Program-made: the position numbers and the translations under genes
In this document: positions 1 to 8,098 of the stretch, one piece after another
How the letters are laid out: the number at the start of each line of letters is the position of its first letter
How positions within the stretch are numbered: the first letter of the stretch is position 1
Assembly (NCBI GenBank): GCA_963807235.1
Contig: CAWEBF010000028.1
Span: 124,001 to 188,000 of the forward strand
Reading direction: 5' to 3'
Length of the DNA: 64,000 bases
Origin: CAWEBF01 sp963807235
GTDB taxonomy: Bacteria; Acidobacteriota; Vicinamibacteria; Vicinamibacterales; UBA2999
The notes under the pieces: generated by a model
Told to the model about the DNA's origin: nothing
What the model saw: the letters and a program-made list of their open reading frames with translations, nothing else
The model's database searches: none

Positions 1-1331
1 GAACGCCTCCCGCAGCTGGTTCGTGAGGAACCGCTCGTAGGAAAAGTGAAAGGCCGTCGCCACGTTGGTGAAGAACACGAAGGTGGGTGGCGCCACCCCC
101 GTCTGGGCCGCATAGAGGATACGGACGTGCCGCCGTCCCGGGCTTTGCGGGCGGATGCTCGCGTGAGATCCGCTCGACCAGCGTGTTCAAGGTCGTGCGT
201 TTTTACGCGCTTCCGGCGCGACGCGGCCACCTTGTCGATCTGCTCGAGCAGCTTCGGCGTCCGCTCGCCGGTGGCCGCCGACAGATGCAGGATGGGGGCG
301 TAGTCCAGGAACTTCAGCTGGCGGCGCAGCGTCTCGTCGAACAGCTTCACGAACTCGGAGCCCTGCCCTTTCATCAGGTCCCACTTGTTGGCCACGATGA
401 TGATTCCGCGGCCCAGTCGATCGGCTTCGCCGGCAATGGCCGCGTCCTGATCGGTGGCGCCGGCGCTGGCGTCCACGAGCAGCACCACGACGTCGGCGGT
501 TTCGATCGATCGCCGGGACAGGAGGACGCTGACCGATTCGACTTGTCCACCCCCCGCCACGCGCCCCGGACGCCGCATCCCGGCTGTATCCACGATGCGG
601 AACTGGCGGCGGTGCCAGGTCAGCACGGTGTCCACGGCGTCGCGCGTCGTGCCCGGCATCTCGCTGACGATCATTCGCTCCTCACGCAGCAAGCGATTGA
701 CCAGAGACGACTTGCCCGCGTTGGGCCGGCCGACGATCACGACGGACACTTCCGCCGGTACCACCGGCCCCGTTGGCGCGCCTTCCTCCTCGCCATCGGC
801 GGGCGGCGCGGCGGCGTCCCCGCTGCGAGCCGGGACGTGCTCGATCACGGCGTCGAGCAGCTCGCCCACGCCTTCGCCGTGCTCCGCGGAGACCTCGAAC
901 ACAGGCTCCACGCCGAGCTGGTAGAACTCGAGCGCGCCGGCCTTGGCCCGCCGATCGTCCATCTTGTTGATGGCGAGGATGATCGGACGATTGGTCTGGC
1001 GGGCCTCTCTGGCGATGTCGCGGTCTCCAGGCACCAGGCCCTCGCGTCCGTCGACGACCAGGATCAGCACATCCGCTTCCCTGAGTGCACGCTGCCCGCG
1101 TTCGAAGACCAACACGTGCAACGGATCCTCGCTGGCCCCAAACATGCCTCCGGTATCCACCAGATTGAAGCGATGGCCCTGCCACTCGGCCGGTTGGGCG
1201 ATTACGTCGCGGGTGGTGCCTGGAATGGCGGTCACAATGGCCCGCCGGGTGCGCGTGAGCCGGTTGAACAGCGTGGATTTGCCAACATTGGGTCGGCCAA
1301 CCAACACGACGGAAGGGAGCGGTGACGGCAT
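1..1331 (-). CDS. der: Ribosome biogenesis GTPase Der/EngA, cut by window edge, two apparent frameshifts
   Basis: Double-GTPase protein of 50S subunit assembly. From the ATG at 1331 the frame opens with VGRPNVGKSTLFNRL and, after an acidic linker, a second G domain starts with VGRPNAGKSSLVNRL. G2/G3/G4 elements are visible in both domains: PGTTRD in both, DTGGM in the first and DTAGM in the second, NKMD in the first and NKWD in the second. The KH-like C-terminal part is spread over three frames: the frame changes after HDL at about 189-190 (AA run) and again at about 137-139 (CCC run). Removing one base at each place restores NTLVERISREHPPA and then RRHVRILYAAQTGVAPPTF, the expected Der tail. 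The 3' end lies outside the window. Because der is normally essential, I read both shifts as sequence errors. Confidence 0.93.
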   Translation of the reverse strand, partial: MPSPLPSVVLVGRPNVGKSTLFNRLTRTRRAIVTAIPGTTRDVIAQPAEWQGHRFNLVDTGGMFGASEDPLHVLVFERGQRALREADVLILVVDGREGLVPGDRDIAREARQTNRPIILAINKMDDRRAKAGALEFYQLGVEPVFEVSAEHGEGVGELLDAVIEHVPARSGDAAAPPADGEEEGAPTGPVVPAEVSVVIVGRPNAGKSSLVNRLLREERMIVSEMPGTTRDAVDTVLTWHRRQFRIVDTAGMRRPGRVAGGGQVESVSVLLSRRSIETADVVVLLVDASAGATDQDAAIAGEADRLGRGIIIVANKWDLMKGQGSEFVKLFDETLRRQLKFLDYAPILHLSAATGERTPKLLEQIDKVAASRRKRVKTHDLEHAGRADLTRASARKARDGGTSVSSMRPRRGWRHPPSCSSPTWRRPFTFPTSGSSRTSCGRR

Positions 1332-1354
1332 GCGCAGTGGCTACGAGAGTCGCA

Positions 1355-1383
1355 TTGACAGGCTAAGTGACTATCCCTATGAT
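1355..1383 (+). promoter_or_regulatory. Sigma-70 type promoter for the HU/IHF gene
   Basis: TTGACA at 1355-1360, a 17-nt spacer and TATGAT at 1378-1383. Both boxes are at or one base from consensus and spacing is ideal. The start codon of the downstream gene is at 1417, leaving a leader of about 25-30 nt. The promoter lies just upstream of the divergent der start at 1331. Confidence 0.75.
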
Positions 1384-1416
1384 AGTTACGGTCGCAAGGC
1401 AGCTGGCACCGAGCGC

Positions 1417-1686
1417 ATGATCAAGGTCGATATCGTCAACGAAGTCTCTCGCGTCGCAGACATTACCAAGGTCAAGGCAGAGGTGGCCGTGGATGCGGTC
1501 TTCGACGCGATGCGGATTTCGATGCAGCGCGGCGACCGAATCGAGCTGCGGGGGTTCGGTGTGTTCCAGGTGAAGCCGCGCAAGCGCGGCATCGGCCGTA
1601 ACCCACGGACTGGCAAGGAGGTTCGCATTCCTCCCGGCCGCACGATTCGATTCAAGCCCGGCAAGGACCTCCAGAACATCGGCTAG
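1417..1686 (+). CDS. HU/IHF-family DNA-binding protein
   Basis: 89-residue nucleoid protein that bends DNA as a dimer. It has the family layout: an N-terminal helical part (MIKVDIVNEVSRVADIT), the beta-arm core with ELRGFGVFQVKPRKRG, and the arm tip GRNPRTGKEVRIPPGRTIRFKPG, where the conserved Pro that intercalates DNA is present. Length is normal for HU/IHF (about 90-100). The frame is open far upstream, but that part is antisense to der. The ATG at 1417 is chosen because the protein aligns from there and a near-consensus promoter ends 33 bases before it. HU versus IHF-alpha cannot be decided from sequence alone. Confidence 0.93.
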   Translation: MIKVDIVNEVSRVADITKVKAEVAVDAVFDAMRISMQRGDRIELRGFGVFQVKPRKRGIGRNPRTGKEVRIPPGRTIRFKPGKDLQNIG

Positions 1687-1712
1687 CGGCCGATTCCGCC
1701 GATCCGGCTTTC

Positions 1713-2708
1713 ATGGACCCATCCACGCTCGGTCCTCCCGACAGCGGCCGTCCTACGCCCGGCTACGCCGCCTGGAACCGGGATTACGTACCGCCCCCAC
1801 CCGAACCCGAGGAGCGGCGCCACCCCATTGTGCGCCACATCGTGCTCTTCATCCTGACCTTCCTGCTCACGACGTTCGTGGGCGTGGACCACTACTACGG
1901 GTTTCAGTCGGACTTCGCCACCGCGCCGCCGCCGCAATTGGGGTGGACCGCGTACTTCAACGGCCTCTGGTACAGCCTGGCTATCCTGGGCATCCTGGGC
2001 GCGCACGAGTTCGGCCACTACCTGGCGTGCCGCTACTACGACGTGGACGCGTCGCTGCCGTACTTCATCCCCGCGCCCCTGCTGACGGGAACGCTTGGTG
2101 CCTTCATCAGGATCCGCCAGCCGATTCCGGACAAACGCCAGCTCTTCGACATCGGCATCGCTGGACCCATCGCCGGGTTTCTCGTGGCCGTTCCGGTGCT
2201 CGTGCTCGGTATCTCATTGTCCAGGGTCGTGGTGATCCCGGCTAACGCGACCGGAGGATTGGAACTGGGCGAGCCGCTCCTTCTGCAGGTCATTGCGAGC
2301 CTCCTCTGGGGATCTATCCCCGACGGCTCCACGTTGAACATGCACCCGACCGCCTTCGCCGGCTGGTTCGGCTGTCTGGCCACGGCGCTGAACCTCTTTC
2401 CGATTGGCCAGCTGGACGGCGGCCACATCTCGTACGCCGTGCTGGGACGCCGCAGCACACTCGTCACCTACGGAACGATCGTCTGCCTGGCCGGGCTGTC
2501 GTTCGTATCGTCGTCCTGGATCGTCTGGACCGTGCTGAACGTGGCGATGCTGTTCGTGTTCGGGCCGCGGCATCCCCGGACGCCCGACGAGGACATCCCG
2601 CTCGACACCACACGCCAGTGGCTCGCGATCTTCGCCGTGGTGATGTTTGCGGTGTGTTTTACGCCATCGCCGATCGAGCCTCTGGAGCTAGTTTCGCCGG
2701 GGCGGTGA
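1713..2708 (+). CDS. Site-2-protease-type M50 membrane metalloprotease
   Basis: 331-residue polytopic membrane protein. HEFGH at residues 98-102 is the HExxH zinc motif inside a transmembrane helix. NLFPIGQLDGGH at about 227-238 is the second conserved M50 motif (NxxPxxxLDGG), which supplies the third zinc ligand. Hydrophobic segments occur near 41-57, 84-105, 146-170, 215-235 and 255-285. The N-terminal 40 residues are proline-rich and probably cytosolic. No PDZ domain is seen, so this is closer to the short S2P/YwhC-like proteins than to RseP. The substrate is unknown. It starts 27 nt after the HU gene and may be cotranscribed. Confidence 0.88.
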   Translation: MDPSTLGPPDSGRPTPGYAAWNRDYVPPPPEPEERRHPIVRHIVLFILTFLLTTFVGVDHYYGFQSDFATAPPPQLGWTAYFNGLWYSLAILGILGAHEFGHYLACRYYDVDASLPYFIPAPLLTGTLGAFIRIRQPIPDKRQLFDIGIAGPIAGFLVAVPVLVLGISLSRVVVIPANATGGLELGEPLLLQVIASLLWGSIPDGSTLNMHPTAFAGWFGCLATALNLFPIGQLDGGHISYAVLGRRSTLVTYGTIVCLAGLSFVSSSWIVWTVLNVAMLFVFGPRHPRTPDEDIPLDTTRQWLAIFAVVMFAVCFTPSPIEPLELVSPGR

Positions 2709-2712
2709 GGAA

Positions 2713-2740
2713 ATTCACAATTCACAATTCACAATTCACA
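2713..2740 (+). repeat. Tandem heptamer array ATTCACA x4
   Basis: Four exact head-to-tail copies of ATTCACA in the short gap between the M50 gene (stop at 2708) and the four-helix-bundle gene. It is the left partner of an inverted array at 3179-3213. Confidence 0.95.
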
Positions 2741-2790
2741 AACACAGACCTGAGCGCTGACGGCCCTGGGTTTGCTGTCGAGCTCCCTTG

Positions 2791-3183
2791 ATGCCACAAA
2801 GCAGCGAGGTCGCCAGCGACAAACCATTCGATATCCGTGAACGGCTCCTGGTATTCGGCTGCGACATCATCCGAGCGACGCAATTCCTCCATACTCGAGG
2901 CCCGATTGGGCGTGCACTTTCGTTTCAGATCCTGGCTGCGGGCACTTCGATCGGCGCGAACGTTCAAGAAGCTGATGGTGCGTCGAGCCGAGCCGACTTC
3001 GTAGCGAAGCTTCGAATCTCGCTCAAGGAGGCCAAGGAGACGCGCTTCCGGCTGGCGCTGTGTCGCCGGTCCGAGCTCCTCGACGCGCGGTTCGACGGGT
3101 TGCTACGCGAGTCCGACGAAATCGTTCGCATCCTTGGAGCGATCGTCCATAACACCGTCCGCAACGGACACGGACGTTTGTGA
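2791..3183 (+). CDS. Four-helix-bundle protein (23S rRNA intervening-sequence / S23 family)
   Basis: 130-residue all-helical protein of the family first found inside 23S rRNA intervening sequences; Avd of diversity-generating retroelements has the same fold. Family hallmarks seen: AGTSIGANVQEADGASSRADF and KLRISLKEAKETRFRL in mid-protein, and a C-terminal helix ending EIVRILGAIVHN. Molecular function is unknown; rRNA or nucleic-acid binding has been proposed for relatives. A TTG directly precedes the ATG used here. The gene stands alone and is bracketed by inverted ATTCACA heptamer arrays. Its stop codon lies inside the right array, and priA ends directly beyond it. No rRNA or reverse transcriptase is nearby, so this is an orphan copy. 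Confidence 0.9.
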   Translation: MPQSSEVASDKPFDIRERLLVFGCDIIRATQFLHTRGPIGRALSFQILAAGTSIGANVQEADGASSRADFVAKLRISLKEAKETRFRLALCRRSELLDARFDGLLRESDEIVRILGAIVHNTVRNGHGRL

Positions 3184-3213
3184 ATTGAGCATTGTGAATT
3201 GTGAATTGTGCAT
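3179..3213 (-). repeat. Tandem heptamer array ATTCACA x5 (inverted partner)
   Basis: Five units reading TGTGAAT on the plus strand, two of them variant (TGAGCAT, TGTGCAT). This is the reverse complement of the array at 2713-2740. It contains the stop codon of the four-helix-bundle gene (3181-3183) and abuts the priA stop codon (3214-3216), so it fills the whole gap between the two convergent genes. Confidence 0.93.
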
Positions 3214-5433
3214 TCACAGAACACTCAGCGGATCCACATCGACGACGACGCGCCGTCGGATCTCCGGCATCTCTTCCAATGTCTGACGCAGAGCCTTCCT
3301 CATGTCGGCGCGACGTGATCCTTTGAGAAACAGTTGCGCCCGGTGCTCCCCGCGCAGTTTGGTCAGCGGCGCGGGGGCGGGTCCGAGCACGGTGAAACTA
3401 CCGCTGGCGTCAGCCTTTACGATGCGCTCGGCCAGGAGGTCGGCTACGTGCGTGGCGTCCTCCAGGCTGCGGCCGCGCACGACGGCGTTCACCAGCGCCA
3501 CGATGGGCGGATAGCGCAGGCCCTTCCGATAGGCCAGCTCGCGCTCGAAGAACGCCGCGTAGTCCTGACGGCACGCCAGCTGGACGCTGTAGTGCTCCGG
3601 GTACAGCGTCTGCACGATGGCCTCGCCCAGCTGCTCACCGCGGCCGGAGCGCCCCGCCACCTGCGTCAGCAGCTGAAACGTGCGCTCGGCGGCCCGAAAA
3701 TCGGCCATGCCAAGGCCCACGTCCGCGGAGATCACGCCCACCAGCGTCACGCGCGGGAAGTCGTGGCCCTTGGCGATCATCTGCGTGCCCACGAGCACGT
3801 CCAGCTCGCCCGACGCGAAACGCGAGAGCAGTGACGTCAGCGCGCCCTTGCGGCGCACCGCATCTCGATCCACGCGCCCGATCCGGGCCTGCGGAAACCG
3901 CAGCGCCAGGTGCTCCTCGACGCGCTCGGTGCCGAACCCGATGTGCTCGAGATAGGGCGCGGCGCACTTGCGGCACGCCTTCGGCACCAGCACGGCGTGA
4001 TTGCAGTAGTGGCACCGCGCGCGCCATCCGCCGCCGGCGCGATGCACCGTCAACGAGATGCTGCAGTTCGGGCAGTCGAACGTGTCGCCGCACTGCCGGC
4101 AGAGCACCGACGTGGCATATCCCCGCCGGTTCAGCAGCACCACGACCTGCTCACGCCTGGACAGTCGTGCCTCGATGCCCTCAATCAACGCGCGGCTCAG
4201 CACGGCATCGGGGCCTTCGCTCGCGTACTCCTCGCGCATGTTCACGACGCGCACGCTGGCGAGCGGACGGTCCAGCACGCGCCGGGTCAGCGTCACCAAC
4301 TGGTATTTGCCGGAGACCGCGTGGTGATAGCTCTCCATCGACGGCGTGGCCGATCCCAGGATGACCAGCGCGTTCTCCCGGCTGGCGCGCATGATGGCCA
4401 CGTCCCGGCCGTGATACCGCGGGGCCTCGTCCTGCTTGTAGGACGTGTCGTGTTCCTCGTCCACGATGACGAGCCCCACCCGCGGCAGCGGAGCGAACAC
4501 GGCCGAGCGGGTACCCACGACCACATCCACCTCGCCGCGCCGGATGCGGTGCCACTGATCGTGCCGCTCGCCGATCGACAAGGCGCTGTGCTGGATGGCC
4601 ACGCGATCGCCAAAGACGTCGCGGAAGAAGGAGGCGATCGACGGCGTGAGCGCGATCTCCGGCACCATCAGCAGCACCTGCCGGCCCGATTGGCGAACGA
4701 GATCGGCTACTCGCAGGTAGACCTCGGTCTTGCCGCTGCCCGTCACGCCGTGCACCAGCGCCACGTGGAAACCGGCGGCGACACGCTCGGACAACGCACC
4801 CACAGCCGCCGCCTGTTCCTCCGTGAGCGTGCGATCGTCGTCACGCGTCCCCGGCGGGGCCGCCGACCGGGGAAAGGGATCCCGTTCGACCTGGTCTTGA
4901 CGCCAGGTCACCAGGCCGAGCGCCACCAGACGCGCCACCACGTCGCGTGAGGCGCCGCGCTCGCTCAACTCGCGCTGGTCGAGGCCGCTGGCGGCACCCA
5001 CCAGCTCCAGCGCGGCCCGCTGCTTTTGCGTCAGCGCGCTCTCGTCCACTCCCTGCGCCGACATCCCCTGGACCGTGGCCACGGCAACCCGGCGCGTCTT
5101 GAAGGCCGAGGGCCGCTGCGACGCCCCGGGCGGCATGGCGGCGGCGATCGCGTCGCCGATGCCGGCCAGATAGTAGTCGGCCACCCACCGGCACAGCTCC
5201 ACGACGCCCGCCGACACCAGAGGTTCGGCGTCGACGACGGCCGCGATGTCCTTGAGTTCCCCGGAGGCCGGCAGATCGGCCGGGTGCGCCACCACGACAC
5301 CTGTCAGGACCCGCGGTCCGAGCGGCACCTGAACCCGCGCGCCGATCGCAGGAAGCGGCAGGTGCTCCGGCACCCGATAGGTCAGGGCATCGAGCTGCGG
5401 AACGGGAACGGCGACGGCGGCCAGACGCGGCAC
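3214..5433 (-). CDS. priA: Primosomal protein N', replication-restart helicase PriA
   Basis: Superfamily 2 3'-5' DNA helicase that reloads the replisome at stalled forks. Seen in order: an N-terminal DNA-binding domain (PVPQLDALTYRVPEHL), Walker A GVTGSGKTEVYLR, the DEEH box in IVDEEHDTSYKQ, GSATPS (motif III), and a zinc region with four CxxC pairs (CRQCGDTFDCPNC, then CHYC and CRKC). The helicase C-terminal motifs GTQMIAKGHDFPRV and QVAGRSGRG follow. I chose the GTG at 5433, which matches the usual PriA N-terminus. The frame stays open to an ATG at 5505, but that would add an Arg-rich extension lying inside the UDG gene. Even so, priA overlaps the UDG 3' end by 52 bp. Confidence 0.94.
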   Translation of the reverse strand: MPRLAAVAVPVPQLDALTYRVPEHLPLPAIGARVQVPLGPRVLTGVVVAHPADLPASGELKDIAAVVDAEPLVSAGVVELCRWVADYYLAGIGDAIAAAMPPGASQRPSAFKTRRVAVATVQGMSAQGVDESALTQKQRAALELVGAASGLDQRELSERGASRDVVARLVALGLVTWRQDQVERDPFPRSAAPPGTRDDDRTLTEEQAAAVGALSERVAAGFHVALVHGVTGSGKTEVYLRVADLVRQSGRQVLLMVPEIALTPSIASFFRDVFGDRVAIQHSALSIGERHDQWHRIRRGEVDVVVGTRSAVFAPLPRVGLVIVDEEHDTSYKQDEAPRYHGRDVAIMRASRENALVILGSATPSMESYHHAVSGKYQLVTLTRRVLDRPLASVRVVNMREEYASEGPDAVLSRALIEGIEARLSRREQVVVLLNRRGYATSVLCRQCGDTFDCPNCSISLTVHRAGGGWRARCHYCNHAVLVPKACRKCAAPYLEHIGFGTERVEEHLALRFPQARIGRVDRDAVRRKGALTSLLSRFASGELDVLVGTQMIAKGHDFPRVTLVGVISADVGLGMADFRAAERTFQLLTQVAGRSGRGEQLGEAIVQTLYPEHYSVQLACRQDYAAFFERELAYRKGLRYPPIVALVNAVVRGRSLEDATHVADLLAERIVKADASGSFTVLGPAPAPLTKLRGEHRAQLFLKGSRRADMRKALRQTLEEMPEIRRRVVVDVDPLSVL

Positions 5434-6188
5434 GGTGCCGCGCCTACACGGACGCGTGACGGTGCGCCGTCGAGCAGCGCGCGCACGCGTTTCATGTCCT
5501 CCCACACCTCCCGCTTCGACGCGGGATTACGCAGCAGGTAGGCCGGGTGAAACGTGGGCAGAAGCACCGCCTCACGATACAGAAACTCGCGGCCGCGCAG
5601 GCGCGTGATGGGCGTGTCGCTCTTCAGCAGGCACTGCGCCGCGAACTTGCCCAGGGCCACGATCACCTTCGGCTTGATGGCGTCGATTTGCCGGAAGAGG
5701 AACGGTTCGCACTCGGACACTTCGTCCGGTTCGGGATTGCGGTTGCCCGGCGGCCGGCACTTGATCACGTTGGCGATGTAGACCTCATCGCGCCTCAACC
5801 CGATCGCCTCGATGATCTTCGTCAGCAGCTGGCCGGCCTTGCCGACAAACGGCTCGCCCTGGATGTCTTCGTCCGCGCCCGGAGCTTCGCCGACGAACAT
5901 CAGATCAGCCGTGGGGCTGCCCACGCCGAAGACCACCTGCCGGCGGCCGAGCGTGTGCAGCTTGCAGCGGGTGCAGTCGGGACCGATCTCGTTCTTGAGC
6001 GCAATCAGCAGATCGCCGCCGCTGGTCCGATCGGGAGCACCCGTTGGCGGGACATCGACGGGCGGGGCGTCCAGCGTGGGCGGCGCCGCATCCGGGGTAC
6101 CCCGCGTGCGCCAGACGGCTTCGCGGCGCAAGCCGTCCACGCCGAGCTCCGCGTAGAACTCGAGGTGCGCCGCCAGCTCATCGTTCAC
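5382..6188 (-). CDS. Type 4 (Fe-S) uracil-DNA glycosylase
   Basis: 268 residues; removes uracil from DNA in base-excision repair. Family-4 features: GEAPGADED (about 100-108) with the GEPFVGKAGQLL loop, cysteines C72 and C75 (CTRC) plus later Cys in IKCRPPGNRNP and ECEPFL for the 4Fe-4S cluster, and the second active-site motif FHPAYLLRNP near the C-terminus. The first 60 residues are a Pro/Ala-rich extension, common in long variants where the gene was once annotated as an SPO1 DNA-polymerase-related protein. The last ~25 residues overlap the priA start and look unconserved. The start overlaps the coaBC stop by 4 bp, indicating translational coupling. Confidence 0.93.
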   Translation of the reverse strand: MNDELAAHLEFYAELGVDGLRREAVWRTRGTPDAAPPTLDAPPVDVPPTGAPDRTSGGDLLIALKNEIGPDCTRCKLHTLGRRQVVFGVGSPTADLMFVGEAPGADEDIQGEPFVGKAGQLLTKIIEAIGLRRDEVYIANVIKCRPPGNRNPEPDEVSECEPFLFRQIDAIKPKVIVALGKFAAQCLLKSDTPITRLRGREFLYREAVLLPTFHPAYLLRNPASKREVWEDMKRVRALLDGAPSRVRVGAAPCRVWPPSPFPFRSSMP

Positions 6189-7423
6189 GGGGTGACGGCC
6201 TGCGCCAACCGGGCGACCAGCGGTTCCACGGCGTCCAGGATGGCCGACGCCACGGCGCTCTTGGCCTGCAGCGGTACTACCGTCTCGCCGGTCTCGGCGA
6301 CGAGCGTCACGGCGTTGGTGCTCACGTCGAACCCGCTGTCGGTGCGCGAGACGTCATTGGCGACGACGAGATCGACGCCTTTGCGAGCACGTTTGTCGCG
6401 GGCCTTGCGCACCACGTCGTCGGTCTCGGCCGCAAACCCGACGAGCACGGGCCGGCGTCCCCCCAGTGCGGCGCGCATGACGCCCAGATCCGCCAGGATG
6501 TCCTTGGTGCGCGCCAGCGTCAACGAGAGCGGTGCGTCGTCTTTCGTCAGCTTCTGCCCGGATCTGGCCTGCGGCGTGTAGTCGGCCACGGCCGCCGCCA
6601 TGATCACCACGTCAGCCTCGGATGCGCGCGCCATCACGGCCTCGTGCATCTCCGCCGCCGAGCGGACGCGTACCACCTGCTGGGCGGCGGGCACGGCCAC
6701 CGACGTAGGGCCGGCCACCAGCGTGACGTCGGCACCACGTCGAAGCGCCTCCTCGGCCAGCGCGAAGCCCATCCGGCCGCTGGACCGGTTGCCCACGAAG
6801 CGCACCGGGTCGATGTCCTCGTAGGTCGGGCCCGCCGTAATCAGCACACGCCGCCCCCGCAGGCGCGAGTCCACGGGGGCCAGCACGCGCACCGCCGCTT
6901 CAACGATGTCATCGGGCTCCGCCAGCCGCCCCTTCCCCATCCAGCCGCACGCCAGGTAGCCCTCGCCGGGCTCGACGAAGCGGACACCGCGACCCGCCAG
7001 GATTCGCAGGTTTTCCTGCACCGCCGGGTGCGCCAGCATGTTCGTGTTCATCGCCGGCGCCAGCAGCACCGGCGCCTTGGTGGCGAGGAACAGCGAGCTC
7101 AGGAAATCGTCGGCCAGGCCGTGGGCGAACTTGGCGATGACGTTGGCGGTGCAGGGTGCCACCAGCAGGAGCGCCGCCCGATCCGCGATCGCGATGTGCT
7201 CGATGTCGCGAGAGCTGGACCCCGAGTCGGGCCGGGCGCCGAACTGGGAGGTGATGACCGGGTGCCTGGTGATCGCTTCGAAGGTGAGCGGACCCACGAA
7301 CTTCGTCGCCGACCGCGTCATCACGGCCACCACGTCGTGCCCGCGTTTCTGCAGCCCGCGGCACACCTCGACCGCCTTGTAAGCGCCGATGCCGCCTGTT
7401 ACGCCGAGGGCGATGAGTGCCAT
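6185..7423 (-). CDS. coaBC: Bifunctional phosphopantothenoylcysteine decarboxylase / phosphopantothenate-cysteine ligase
   Basis: 412 residues, the usual CoaBC length; catalyses two steps of coenzyme A synthesis. The N-terminal CoaC flavodoxin-like part has GVTGGIGAYKA, the substrate motif NTNMLAHPAVQEN and ACGWMGKGRL, which carries the active-site Cys. The CoaB part has AGPTYEDIDPVRFVGNRSSG (nucleotide binding) and an NDV/DS segment near VANDVSRTDSGF. It sits in the common order yicC-gmk-coaBC-UDG-priA. The rpoZ gene that often lies between gmk and coaBC is absent here; the 42-bp gap holds a heptamer array instead. Confidence 0.96.
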   Translation of the reverse strand: MALIALGVTGGIGAYKAVEVCRGLQKRGHDVVAVMTRSATKFVGPLTFEAITRHPVITSQFGARPDSGSSSRDIEHIAIADRAALLLVAPCTANVIAKFAHGLADDFLSSLFLATKAPVLLAPAMNTNMLAHPAVQENLRILAGRGVRFVEPGEGYLACGWMGKGRLAEPDDIVEAAVRVLAPVDSRLRGRRVLITAGPTYEDIDPVRFVGNRSSGRMGFALAEEALRRGADVTLVAGPTSVAVPAAQQVVRVRSAAEMHEAVMARASEADVVIMAAAVADYTPQARSGQKLTKDDAPLSLTLARTKDILADLGVMRAALGGRRPVLVGFAAETDDVVRKARDKRARKGVDLVVANDVSRTDSGFDVSTNAVTLVAETGETVVPLQAKSAVASAILDAVEPLVARLAQAVTP

Positions 7424-7430
7424 GTCGTTA

Positions 7431-7462
7431 GGCTCCGGGCTCCGGGCTCCAGGCTCCAGGGC
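7431..7462 (+). repeat. Tandem heptamer array, GGCTCCG/GGCTCCA type
   Basis: About four and a half 7-bp units (two GGCTCCG, then two GGCTCCA, then a partial copy) filling the gap between the gmk stop and the coaBC start. Ends are accurate to about 1 bp. It is related to the arrays flanking the gene at 43462. No inverted partner was seen nearby. Confidence 0.88.
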
Positions 7463-7465
7463 TCA

Positions 7466-8098
7466 TCAAGTGCCTTCCGCCCTGAAGGACTCGAGGATCT
7501 CATCGGCTTCCGCTCGCATCGCTTTCACGCGCGCGCGCTCGGCGATGACAATCGCCCGCATCCGGTTCACGGCGCTGTCCAACTCGTTGTTCACGACGGC
7601 GTATTCGTATTGCACGTACTCCCCGACCTCGGACCGGGCCACTTCCAGCCGCGTGCGGATCTGCGCCTCGGTGTCCTTGCTGCGGCCGCGCAGGCGGCTC
7701 TCGAGCACCTCGGCCGACGGGGGGAGCACGAAGATCCCGACCGTCTCGATGCCGCGGCTCCGCACCAGTCGCGCCCCCTGGACGTCGATGACGAGCATCA
7801 CGTCCTCCCCCGCCGCCAGCGCTGCTTCGGTGTCCTGCGCGCTCGTCCCGTAGTAGTTGCCGAACACGTCGGCCCACTCCAGGAAGGCCTTCTCGGCCAC
7901 CATCTGCTCGAACCGTTCGCGGCTGACGAAATTATAGTCAACGCCGTCGCGCTCCCCCGCGCGCGCGTGACGTGATGTGTAGGAGCGCGACATCCGCAAT
8001 CCAGGCACCACCTGCACCAGGCGCTCGCAGAGCGTGGTCTTGCCCGTGCCCGACGGCGCCGAGACGATGAAGAGCAGGCCGCGCCGCCTACTCGACAT
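7466..8098 (-). CDS. gmk: Guanylate kinase
   Basis: 210 residues; phosphorylates GMP to GDP with ATP. The P-loop is SAPSGTGKTT near the N-terminus. GMP-binding residues lie in RSYTSRHARAGERDGVDY and GNYYGTS. IDVQGA marks the core beta strand and FVLPPS precedes the lid region RLRGRSKDTEAQI. The C-terminal 35 residues (AERARVKAMRAEADEILE) are helical. The start overlaps the yicC 3' end by 11 bp. Confidence 0.96.
   Translation of the reverse strand: MSSRRRGLLFIVSAPSGTGKTTLCERLVQVVPGLRMSRSYTSRHARAGERDGVDYNFVSRERFEQMVAEKAFLEWADVFGNYYGTSAQDTEAALAAGEDVMLVIDVQGARLVRSRGIETVGIFVLPPSAEVLESRLRGRSKDTEAQIRTRLEVARSEVGEYVQYEYAVVNNELDSAVNRMRAIVIAERARVKAMRAEADEILESFRAEGT

Noticed and set aside
87..1325. 412-residue rightward open frame
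   Set aside because: Antisense to der; composition is typical of high-GC shadow frames, and the der motifs on the other strand are decisive.
2713..3213. Diversity-generating retroelement (because Avd shares the four-helix-bundle fold)
   Set aside because: No reverse transcriptase, template/variable repeat pair or target gene is present.
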